Source: UBA1672 sp964587815 (GTDB lineage Bacteria; Pseudomonadota; Alphaproteobacteria; Micavibrionales; Micavibrionaceae). From it: DNA of 64,000 bases. The notes beneath the pieces are model-generated. The model ran no database searches. It saw only the letters and a program-made list of their open reading frames with translations, and was not told the DNA's origin. The stretch covers positions 60,230 to 124,229 of the forward strand of contig CAZPMH010000004.1 in the NCBI GenBank assembly GCA_964587815.1. The letters run 5' to 3'. Numbering within the stretch: position 1 is the stretch's first letter; the number at the start of each line of letters is the position of its first letter. This document shows, piece after piece, positions 48,727-56,949 of the stretch. The translations under genes were made by a program, and so were the position numbers.

Positions 48727-49602
48727 CTAAACCTTCAACCCGGCATGCTCCATCGCTTTATCAACCAACGCGCGCGCGTCTCCACTCGCCTTCAAAAGCG
48801 GACGGCGAACATCCTCTTCACACAGGCCTAAACGTGACGCGGCATATTTCAACGGCGCAGGATTGCTCTCGCAAAACAGGTCGCGCGCCAAGAAAACGAG
48901 TTTATCGCGCATTGCAGCCATTGTGTCTAAATCACCATCCGCCCAGGCATTCTGTAACGCCGCACTTTCCCTCGGCGCAATATTCGACACAACCGAAATA
49001 CACCCATGCCCGCCTTGCGCCAAAAATGCCGCCGCAGTGATGTCATCGCCTGAAAGCTGGCAAAAATCAGACCCGATCACGGCGCGCGTTTCAACAGCGC
49101 GAGACAAATCACCAGTCGCATCCTTCACGCCCACAATATGTTTCATCTCCGCCAGACGCGCCATCGTCTCAACATCCATATCAACGATGCATCGCCCGGG
49201 AATGTTGTAGATTACAATCGGCAAAGCAACGGCCTCATGAATAGCCTTATAATGTTCATACATTCCGTCTTGCGTCGGTTTGTTATAATATGGCGTTACG
49301 ACCAAGGCCGCATCCGCACCCGCATCTTTTGCATGTTGTGTCAGTCCAATCGCTTCTCTTGTGGAATTCGAGCCCGTTCCGGCAATAACCGGAATTCTTC
49401 CCTTGACCACATCGACACAACGCTCAACAATAGCGTTATGTTCATCATGAGACAGCGTCGGAGATTCGCCAGTCGTACCACAGGGAACCAGGGCATGCGT
49501 GCCGCTTTCAACTTGCCATTCAACCAAATGATCAAACGCTTTCCAATCAATTTCACCCTCTTTAAACGGCGTCATCAATGCGGTAATAGAGCCGTGAAAC
49601 AT
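48727..49602 (-). CDS. dapA: DapA, 4-hydroxy-tetrahydrodipicolinate synthase
   Basis: DapA (291 residues) condenses pyruvate and aspartate semialdehyde for lysine and diaminopimelate synthesis. Visible marks: GSITALMTPFKEGEIDWKAF at the N-terminus, the substrate motif CGTTGESPTLS (41-51), the TPYYNKPTQDG segment with Y105/Y106, catalytic-type Y132 in VIYNIPGR, R137, and the Schiff-base lysine K160 in IVGVKDATGD. Product of the TIM-barrel aldolase family, cytoplasmic. Its ATG (49602) overlaps the GTG proposed for the divergent slt gene by nine bases, so the two share a compressed promoter region. GAGAG lies 8-12 bases before its ATG. Confidence 0.97.
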   Translation of the reverse strand: MFHGSITALMTPFKEGEIDWKAFDHLVEWQVESGTHALVPCGTTGESPTLSHDEHNAIVERCVDVVKGRIPVIAGTGSNSTREAIGLTQHAKDAGADAALVVTPYYNKPTQDGMYEHYKAIHEAVALPIVIYNIPGRCIVDMDVETMARLAEMKHIVGVKDATGDLSRAVETRAVIGSDFCQLSGDDITAAAFLAQGGHGCISVVSNIAPRESAALQNAWADGDLDTMAAMRDKLVFLARDLFCESNPAPLKYAASRLGLCEEDVRRPLLKASGDARALVDKAMEHAGLKV

Positions 49603-51681
49603 GGCATTTCTCTCTTTCTTAATAAGTTTAAAACGGATGCTAATCTAACGCGCAAAGCCCGCATTTGCAATATCGCCGCAACGATTCTTCTCTGCGCCTT
49701 GATTACAAGCGAATCAATACACGCAAAAAACAGCCCGACCAACCGCCTGCAAAGCCAACAAGCCAGGCTGATGACCATGGATGCGCTGCGTGCAATTGAA
49801 AAAAACCAATGGACTGTCGCTCAAGAAAAAATAGCGCAAAGCCGAGATCCTCTGGCGGCAAAACTATTTTTATGGATGATACTGACTGAAAAAGACGACA
49901 CGATGTGGAGCAATCAGCTCTTTTCAAAGCTGTCTGATTTCATACGCCAAAATCCTGAATGGCCAAAGGTATCGGCCCTAAGAATCCGAGCCGAAAAGGT
50001 TATGCCCGCAGAATTAAGCGCGCAGGATGTTTTTAAATGGTATCAGGATTATCCCCCCCAAACATCAGAAGGAATTTCACGCTACATGGATGCGCTTATC
50101 GCACTGGAGAAGAAAGAGCAAGCGCGCGAAGTCATGGCCCAATGGTGGGAAAATGCAATTATCAGCCGTACTGACCAGCAAGACATTTTCAATAAGTATG
50201 GCGGATACGTAACCGTTGATGCACATAAACGCCGCTTTGATGCACTGCTGTTCAGCAGGCAATACAGCGCCGCACGACAAATCGCCGCGCTCTTAGGAAG
50301 CGGGTATCCTGCCTTGGCTGAGGCACGCATTGCCTTGGCTGAAAATAAAAACGGCGTCGACAAACGCATAAGGGCAATTCCCAAACATCTTTTAAACGAC
50401 CCCGGCCTTATGTACGAACGCCTGAAATGGCGACGCGAACGTGATAATACCTCCGGGGCAGTGGAAATATTAAAAAATGCTGTTATCGACCCTGAAAATG
50501 TGCGCAATCCAAAAGAGTGGTGGAAGGAAAGGCAAATCATAGTCAGGCGCTTGCTGGCACAAGGGCAGCATGATTTGGCCTACAAAATCGTATCACGCCA
50601 TGTGCAAACGGAAGGGCTTCCTTTCGCTGAGGCGCAATGGCTGGCAGGCTGGATGGCTCTGCGCCTCGTCGGAAAGCCCACAGATGCATATGAACGGTTT
50701 AGCGCGATGTACCAAGGCGTATCAACCCCAATCAGCCGCGCACGCGCCGCGTATTGGGCGGGAAGGGCGTCGATGGAGCTGACACAAGCGCAACAGGCGC
50801 AAATGTGGTACAAGCGCGCTTCAGAGTACCAAACTGTATTCTATGGTCAGCTCGCCGCCGCCGAACTTGCGATAAAAAATGAACTGCCGACGGGAAAGCT
50901 GCCGCACCTGTCCAAATCAACGCGCAAACAGTATGAACAAGATGAACTGGTTCAAAGTGCGGCTTTGTTTAAAGAGGTCGGCCAAGACTATGTTGCCGCA
51001 TCTTTTATGAACGCATTCTTAAAAAGCAACGAAACCCCAAAATCATACAGGTTCGCCGCTGAAAAGATGGCGGAAAGCGGGGATTATAAACAAGCTGTGA
51101 GGATAGCGAAGCAAGCCGCACGAAAGGGACTGTTCCTGACAAAACAGTCTTACCCGACCATAACCAAACACCTGCATGATATTAACAACACGGAATGGGC
51201 GCTGATCCACGCAATAATCAGGCAAGAAAGCACGTTTGATTTCAACGCAAAAAGCAGGGTGGGCGCACTCGGTCTTATGCAACTTATGCCCGCAACAGCG
51301 CGTGAGGTTTCGGGCAAGATGGACTTACGATATAGAAAAAGCTGGCTAACAGAAAAGCCGAAATACAACATCATTCTCGGCTCATCCTACATAACGCAAC
51401 TGATTGATCGCTTTGACGGAAATTACGCACTTGCCATTGCGGCCTATAATGCAGGACCGAGCCGCGTGAATAGCTGGCTGAAAACCTACGGCGATCCGCG
51501 CACAGGAGAAATTGATTTAATCGACTGGATTGAATTTATACCGATAAGTGAAACAAGAAATTACGTGCAGCGTGTTCTTGAAGGGGTGTACGTCTACCGA
51601 TTGCGGCTGAACAATATACAAAAACAACCGATATTCCCGATTCATGTCGCTGTGGGAACACAACCCAAAGGAGAAAGGTAA
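49594..51681 (+). CDS. slt: Soluble lytic murein transglycosylase (Slt70-like)
   Basis: The 695-residue enzyme cleaves peptidoglycan to form 1,6-anhydromuramyl products. It has a signal peptide after a basic n-region (NLTRKARICNIAATILLCAL, then ITSESIHA), a long helical superhelix (residues about 60-510) and a C-terminal transglycosylase domain: WALIHAIIRQESTFDFNAKS, then RVGALGLMQLMPATAREVSG, then YNIILGSSYITQLIDRFDGN, then YALAIAAYNAGPSRVNSWLK. The catalytic glutamate is E545 in RQESTF. No ATG is available before the signal peptide; I propose GTG 49594, overlapping the divergent dapA start, while the frame itself runs back to 49138 inside dapA. A periplasmic wall-opening role near flagellar genes with a FlgJ lacking muramidase is possible. 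Confidence 0.9.
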   Translation: MKHGISLFLNKFKTDANLTRKARICNIAATILLCALITSESIHAKNSPTNRLQSQQARLMTMDALRAIEKNQWTVAQEKIAQSRDPLAAKLFLWMILTEKDDTMWSNQLFSKLSDFIRQNPEWPKVSALRIRAEKVMPAELSAQDVFKWYQDYPPQTSEGISRYMDALIALEKKEQAREVMAQWWENAIISRTDQQDIFNKYGGYVTVDAHKRRFDALLFSRQYSAARQIAALLGSGYPALAEARIALAENKNGVDKRIRAIPKHLLNDPGLMYERLKWRRERDNTSGAVEILKNAVIDPENVRNPKEWWKERQIIVRRLLAQGQHDLAYKIVSRHVQTEGLPFAEAQWLAGWMALRLVGKPTDAYERFSAMYQGVSTPISRARAAYWAGRASMELTQAQQAQMWYKRASEYQTVFYGQLAAAELAIKNELPTGKLPHLSKSTRKQYEQDELVQSAALFKEVGQDYVAASFMNAFLKSNETPKSYRFAAEKMAESGDYKQAVRIAKQAARKGLFLTKQSYPTITKHLHDINNTEWALIHAIIRQESTFDFNAKSRVGALGLMQLMPATAREVSGKMDLRYRKSWLTEKPKYNIILGSSYITQLIDRFDGNYALAIAAYNAGPSRVNSWLKTYGDPRTGEIDLIDWIEFIPISETRNYVQRVLEGVYVYRLRLNNIQKQPIFPIHVAVGTQPKGER

Positions 51682-51776
51682 AAATAAAAAACGTATCTTT
51701 AGGTGAAAAGATTAAGTTTTGTTAAACGAATTTTGTGTTATACTTTCGTATAGTTTTTGTGTGTGGAGCTAAAAAA

Positions 51777-52463
51777 ATGAAACTATTGATCGCAGACGAT
51801 CATACCCTCTTCAGGGATGCACTCGTTCAATATCTTGAGCGCGCTGAGCCGGGTGCGCAAATTACTCTGGCAAAAGATTTACCCGAAGCGATGGAAAAGC
51901 TGATCGATATCGGCCATCAAGATTTGGTTGTTTTAGACCTGAGGATGCCTGGTATGAACGGAATTCAGGGCTTCACGGACATGAAAATTAAATTCCCCAA
52001 TCAACCCGTAGCGCTGATGTCAGGTGTCGCAGAAGAAGAAGACGTAATGGCCGCCCTTAGTGCCGGAGCTGTGGGATACTTTCCAAAAACAATTTCAGGA
52101 AAAGCCTTATTAGGCGCGATCAAAAGTGTTCTGGGCGGCGAAATATATAAACCACAAAGTGCAAGCCGATCCTTTATGCCGTCATATTACGCAGATCCTG
52201 AGCCAATCAACGATGCAGGCAAAAAAGAAAACGCCTCTCATGATTACAATTTAACGCCAAGAGAGACAGAAATACTAAGGCATCTGGCTGACGGCGCATC
52301 CAATAAAGAAATTGCAAACGCGCTGAATTTACAAATAGTAACGATTAAGCTACACGTACGCGGCATTTGTAGAAAACTGGGTGCCAAGAATAGAACACAA
52401 GCCGCCCTCAAAGCCAAAGACATTGGAATCGAGGCCGCCAGTCAAAAAGTCCGTCAGACTTAA
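51777..52463 (+). CDS. NarL/LuxR-type response regulator
   Basis: The regulator (228 residues from ATG 51777; GGAG eight bases upstream; the frame extends to 51735) has a receiver domain with the acidic pair in LLIADDHTLFRDAL, the phosphoacceptor D54 (LVVLDLRMPGMNG) and a conserved KTI near 110 (GYFPKTISGKAL), and a C-terminal LuxR/NarL helix-turn-helix: LTPRETEILRHLADGASNKE, then IANALNLQIVTIKLHVRGIC, then RKLGAKNRTQAALKAK. The DNA target is unknown. A gap of 49 bases leads to a hybrid kinase in the same direction; the two probably form one signalling unit. A TATACT at 51739-51744 may be its -10 box. Confidence 0.93.
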   Translation: MKLLIADDHTLFRDALVQYLERAEPGAQITLAKDLPEAMEKLIDIGHQDLVVLDLRMPGMNGIQGFTDMKIKFPNQPVALMSGVAEEEDVMAALSAGAVGYFPKTISGKALLGAIKSVLGGEIYKPQSASRSFMPSYYADPEPINDAGKKENASHDYNLTPRETEILRHLADGASNKEIANALNLQIVTIKLHVRGICRKLGAKNRTQAALKAKDIGIEAASQKVRQT

Positions 52464-52512
52464 GGCACTTAAAATAAAACCACTCAAATTCAAAACCTGA
52501 TGCGGTCAAAAC

Positions 52513-54816
52513 ATGCCCGAAAAAAAACGATTATCACTAACAGATTTGGGGCATTTGCCCGGCTTACTTATTTTGGCACTAAGCATGCTGTCCCTCTATT
52601 ACAGTGCGCTATTAATCCATACAAAGCATAATATTCAATATAATTATGACGTGTATGAAAATAAACTAATGGCCTTCGAAACTGCATATGAAGAGGTTAA
52701 AGACCACGTCCAAGCGGAGCAAAGCGAAAACTTAGAAGCAGATGAGCGTGACGCTTTTATCAATATGAATAACGCGTTCAACAAACTGAATATCTCTGCG
52801 TTAAGCGGTTTAAAAACGCGCGATGTAAGTCTGAAATCCTATGACCTTTTGCTCTACAAAATTCAAGGAAACATAAAAGAATTATTTGACCTGCACGCGA
52901 AACAAAAGCGGCCGGAAAAAAATAACGAAACACAGCTGGAGTTGAAATCAAAAATCTATGAGATGAACCAGAATGTGCGCCTTCTAAGACTGACGTTTTT
53001 CGATATGTTTACGCGCCAAATTTTTTCAGAACAAACACAAAAAATCGAAAATATTCTATATTGGTCGATATTAGCGATGGGCTTATGCGGCTTCGTCCTT
53101 ATGGTGTTCAATAGTCACAGATTGAGACAACTCAAACTGATTAATCAGGAAAAGCGCGAAACGGTTGAAGACTTAGAAAGCAAAATTGCAGCACTTGATA
53201 TGGCGTATGAGGGGGTCTGGATCGCAAACAGAGCAGGAGAAATTGTTTTCTTAAACGCGTCTATGTGCGACATGTTAGGGGTTGAGAAATCTGAAAAGCA
53301 AGAAATCCTCGGCGAAGTTTGGCATGATGTTATTCTGCGATCTGATGAAAAACTAAATGAATGGGACATCTTCCCCAAACTGGCTGACCAAGGTTATTGG
53401 CGAGGCGAATACCCGGTCGCGGCACAAAATGGCGATGAACAAACATTTACAGATATGACCATCACGCATTTGCCAAATGGCGGTGTGATCGGAACGATGG
53501 AAGACCTCACGGATAAGCACAAAGCGCTCACCGCAAAAAAAGAGCTGGAAAAACAATTCTATCAAGCGCAAAAAATGGAAGCGATCGGCTTACTTGCAGG
53601 GGGAATCGCGCATGATTTTAACAACATCCTGGCCGCAATGAACGGCTACGCTGAATTTCTGATCGATGATTTAGACGGGCAAAAAGAGCAGCAAGACTAC
53701 GCGAAAAACATTTTAAATGCCGGGCTTCAGGCAAGAGGCTTGGTTGATCAGATGCTGACATTCTCCCGCCGCTCTAACGACGATAAAACAGCAGTAGATC
53801 TTGTGAAAACCGTCAAGGAAGCACACGCAATGTTGGGGGCGAGCTTGCCAAAGACGATCAACCTCAAACAAAATCTATATACCGTAAACGCAATCATCAA
53901 TGCGAATTCTGCGCAAATATCGCAAATGATTATGAATTTATGCGTCAACGCACAAGATGCAATGGAACAAGAAAAAGGCACATTGGAGGTCAGCGTCGAA
54001 GAGCTGTCTTATGAACAGATAAAGCCGCCGCAGCCCGACGATACATTACGTACAAAACTGCCTGAAGAACAAGAAACCCCATATTTAAATATTAAAGACA
54101 TATCAGAAAACAAGGCAAGGCTGATATTAGGGCATCTTGCCGCATACCGAAATTACATCCGTCTGACCGTCTCGGATAATGGAAGTGGAATGCCGCGCAA
54201 CGTGATGGAACGCATTTTCGAACCGTTCTTCACCACAAAATCCGTAGACAAGGGGACAGGCTTAGGGCTGTCTACTGTTCATGGATTGGTGATCAGCCAT
54301 CAGGCAATGTTGGTGATTACATCCGAAATGAAAAAGGGCACAACGTTTGAAATATATTTCCCAACATTGATTGGTAAAAATGAAAGTGAAAATGCCGAAA
54401 CGGGAATGGATAAAAACGACATTGATGAAGAACTGCGCCAAACAATTTTAGTGGTTGAAGACCAAGATAATGTAAGAAAGATGGTCGTCGAAATGATAGA
54501 GCGGCTTGGTCACGATGTTTACGATTGCTCAAATGCCAAGGACGCAATTCAAGTTGTTGAAGAAAACCCCGATGCGTTTGACGTCATTGTTTCAGATCAA
54601 AATATGCCTGAAATGACAGGAATAGACATGATACAAATATTACATGAACGCTACCCGGATTTACCCTTTATCATTATATCTGGCTATAGTGAGCAGAAAA
54701 TACAATCAATTATCGACAAACACCCTGCCATACGTGCAGTTTTGAGAAAGCCCGTTCCCAAAGATATTCTGGCCCATCACATCAATTGCGTATCAAAGCT
54801 GAAGAAAAGTGCATAG
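52513..54816 (+). CDS. Hybrid histidine kinase with periplasmic helical sensor
   Basis: The 767-residue protein has a first membrane helix (LPGLLILALSMLSLYYSALL, about 14-33), a helical periplasmic segment of about 150 residues, a second helix (ILYWSILAMGLCGFVLMVFN), a PAS domain (about 235-340), a CckA-like HisKA region LLAGGIAHDFNNILAAMNGY with H367, an ATPase domain ending in GTGLGLSTVHGLVISHQAML, and a receiver (ILVVEDQDNVRKMVVEMIER) with D695 in VIVSDQNMPEMTG. It resembles CckA in the kinase core but has only one PAS domain and a longer extracytoplasmic part, so it is a different kinase. The likely phosphorelay partner is the regulator just upstream; a separate Hpt protein is needed and none is seen here. 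The signal is unknown. Confidence 0.92.
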   Translation: MPEKKRLSLTDLGHLPGLLILALSMLSLYYSALLIHTKHNIQYNYDVYENKLMAFETAYEEVKDHVQAEQSENLEADERDAFINMNNAFNKLNISALSGLKTRDVSLKSYDLLLYKIQGNIKELFDLHAKQKRPEKNNETQLELKSKIYEMNQNVRLLRLTFFDMFTRQIFSEQTQKIENILYWSILAMGLCGFVLMVFNSHRLRQLKLINQEKRETVEDLESKIAALDMAYEGVWIANRAGEIVFLNASMCDMLGVEKSEKQEILGEVWHDVILRSDEKLNEWDIFPKLADQGYWRGEYPVAAQNGDEQTFTDMTITHLPNGGVIGTMEDLTDKHKALTAKKELEKQFYQAQKMEAIGLLAGGIAHDFNNILAAMNGYAEFLIDDLDGQKEQQDYAKNILNAGLQARGLVDQMLTFSRRSNDDKTAVDLVKTVKEAHAMLGASLPKTINLKQNLYTVNAIINANSAQISQMIMNLCVNAQDAMEQEKGTLEVSVEELSYEQIKPPQPDDTLRTKLPEEQETPYLNIKDISENKARLILGHLAAYRNYIRLTVSDNGSGMPRNVMERIFEPFFTTKSVDKGTGLGLSTVHGLVISHQAMLVITSEMKKGTTFEIYFPTLIGKNESENAETGMDKNDIDEELRQTILVVEDQDNVRKMVVEMIERLGHDVYDCSNAKDAIQVVEENPDAFDVIVSDQNMPEMTGIDMIQILHERYPDLPFIIISGYSEQKIQSIIDKHPAIRAVLRKPVPKDILAHHINCVSKLKKSA

Positions 54817-54834
54817 ATACGGAAGCCGTTTTAT

Positions 54835-56946
54835 CTAGGCTTTATTCTGCCCCTCGCGCCACCAAACAAAGACGAGCGCACACAATAAAGCGAACAAAGT
54901 CAACCAGTTGGGCAAAAGCGGAATATCACGCACGCCTGTGACACTAAAATCGTTATTTTGCCTTAATGCAAGCCAGCCCGATCCTCCGAAATTACCGCCA
55001 AAGCCTGCCTGCAAGACATCAGGCTCTGGGCTTCGCTCCAGCCAGATTGTCGCGCCGTCCGTTGCCTCGACCAAAGGCTTCAAAACATCTTCCGTAGTTT
55101 TAATCTCATGGCGTTCAGACGCATTGATATCGCCGACAATCGCAAATTTCCGCGTGCGGTTCGTATCTTCAAAAATATAAATGCCCGGGCGATCAACCGT
55201 CATTTCATGGAACAATAATCCGCGCTCATTACGCTTTAATGTGATTGTCTCAGGCTCACCGTTCGGCCGCGTTAACGCGATCACCTCTTCATCTTTATCA
55301 TAGGCGCGCTTGGAAACTGTAATACGGTTTTTATAAACGTTAATATCAATCGCGCGCTCATCCAACTCAGGCTCTTTCATGAGCCAGTGGACAATACGGC
55401 GCAAAAGCTCAGCATGCGGCCCGCCGCCGTCATATCCGCGTGACCAAAGCCAGATATGATCGCTCGACATCTGCGCAACACGGCCTTGCCCAACCCGATC
55501 CAGCACCAGAAGAGGGCGCTGATTAACGGCTTGTAGAAGTTCCTCGCCGCGGTTCACATCAACATCAATATAGCGCAACCACCGCCCCCAAGGCGCATCA
55601 TCACCAAGCTGTGCAGTGCTGTTGTTCCAAATCAGGCTCTCGGTTACAGGATGTTGCGACCCCAGTTCCGTAAGCGTAGGCTTAAACGGCTGTTCAACAA
55701 TATTGCCTGTTGGGCGCGCAGGCAAGATTTCCCCGAGCGGCGTATCGTAAACAGAACGCCTTCCGGCAAACGCAGGGCCGCTGGCTTCTAAGAATGCACC
55801 ACCATTTTGAACGTATCGCGCGATATTGCGGAAATAACGATCAGGCAGAATATTATTGACCCGATAACGATCAAAAATAATCAGGTCAAAATCATTCAGC
55901 TTAAGCTCAAACAATTCATTAAAAGGAAAGGCGATCAAGGAAAGCTCGTTCTTCGGTGTAAGGTCAAACTTCTGCGGCTCGCGCAAAATTGTAAAATGCA
56001 CCAAATCAACACCGGGGTCAGATGTTAAAAGGTCGCGCCATGTCCGCTCCCCGGAATGCGGAATACCCGAAACCAGTAAAACTTTTAAGCGATCACGCAC
56101 ACCGTTAATCAGAACGACCGCCGTGTTATTCTCCGTGGTCAACTCTCCCTCAACGGGGTCAACCTGAAGTGAAAACACGTTATCTCCCGCATGATCAAGA
56201 GTCACCTCAACCGTTTGCTCCCGCCCGGGCGGAATACGGAACGTCGTCTGCCGCCCTGTATGCAACGTCAGAGTAACATTAGCGTAGCCCTGTCGAATAT
56301 TCTGTGTATCTTCAACACGGTACTTGATACGTACATTTTTCCCGACCAAGCCATAGGCAGGCGCTTGCGTGAGAACAATCTGCCTGTCTTTCTCATCCTG
56401 CTCACCGCTCAGCAATTGGTGAACAGGGCCGTAAACCTCGTAAAGGCTTTCATTGTCAGGGGCATCATGAATCTGCCCGTCCGTCAGAAAAATAACACCG
56501 GCACGCCGACCCTGCGGGACATCGGCCAGTGATTGATCAAGCGTGGTAAATAAATCGGTGCGGTTTGACAATCCGCGCTCAGAGGGCGCTTCAATAACGC
56601 GCAAATCAAAACTGTCCAGCGCATCAATGCGTTTGGTTAAATGCTCAAGCGCGCGATCTGTACGCGCCGTACGTTCCCCGATCATCTGGCTTCCGCTGCG
56701 ATCAACAACAATCGTTGCCACATCACGCACATAAGACCGTTCTTCCTGAACCAAAGACGGATTTAGCAAGGCAAGAAGAAACACGATGAAAGCTGCACTT
56801 CGCACAAACAATCCTCTGCGATAGACCGCGACAGATAAGGCCAAGGCAACAATCCCCAATATCGCAATCAGGTAAAGCCATCCCTCACTCAAAAAAGGTG
56901 AGAAATGCAAACTGGTCGATAATCCTGTAACGGCTTGTTCTTCCAT
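54835..56946 (-). CDS. VWA-like membrane protein of the MoxR/DUF58 cluster
   Basis: This 703-residue protein has two N-terminal membrane helices (LYLIAILGIVALALSVAVYR and SAAFIVFLLALLNPSLVQ), a von Willebrand A-type domain with the metal-binding DxSxS motif (D82, S84, S86 in VVDRSGSQM), a beta-sandwich region (about 200-300), a glutamine-amidotransferase-like fold (LKVLLVSGIPHSGERTWRDL; FDLIIFDRYRVNN; GGAFLEASGPAFAG) without an obvious catalytic cysteine, and a C-terminal membrane helix (LPNWLTLFALLCALVFVWWR). It is the last gene of the moxR-DUF58-DUF4159-VWA operon, in which MoxR AAA ATPases are thought to act as chaperones for VWA proteins. Function of the cluster in envelope maintenance is inferred. 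Confidence 0.8.
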   Translation of the reverse strand: MEEQAVTGLSTSLHFSPFLSEGWLYLIAILGIVALALSVAVYRRGLFVRSAAFIVFLLALLNPSLVQEERSYVRDVATIVVDRSGSQMIGERTARTDRALEHLTKRIDALDSFDLRVIEAPSERGLSNRTDLFTTLDQSLADVPQGRRAGVIFLTDGQIHDAPDNESLYEVYGPVHQLLSGEQDEKDRQIVLTQAPAYGLVGKNVRIKYRVEDTQNIRQGYANVTLTLHTGRQTTFRIPPGREQTVEVTLDHAGDNVFSLQVDPVEGELTTENNTAVVLINGVRDRLKVLLVSGIPHSGERTWRDLLTSDPGVDLVHFTILREPQKFDLTPKNELSLIAFPFNELFELKLNDFDLIIFDRYRVNNILPDRYFRNIARYVQNGGAFLEASGPAFAGRRSVYDTPLGEILPARPTGNIVEQPFKPTLTELGSQHPVTESLIWNNSTAQLGDDAPWGRWLRYIDVDVNRGEELLQAVNQRPLLVLDRVGQGRVAQMSSDHIWLWSRGYDGGGPHAELLRRIVHWLMKEPELDERAIDINVYKNRITVSKRAYDKDEEVIALTRPNGEPETITLKRNERGLLFHEMTVDRPGIYIFEDTNRTRKFAIVGDINASERHEIKTTEDVLKPLVEATDGATIWLERSPEPDVLQAGFGGNFGGSGWLALRQNNDFSVTGVRDIPLLPNWLTLFALLCALVFVWWREGQNKA

Positions 56947-56949
56947 GCT

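Noticed and set aside
51712..51725. TTAA-N6-TTAA upstream of the NarL-type regulator
   Set aside because: Wrong spacing for CtrA and AT-rich context.
54823..54842. AAGCC/GGCTT hairpin between the hybrid kinase and the VWA gene as a terminator
   Set aside because: Five-bp stem, ten-base loop and poor T-run; too weak to call.
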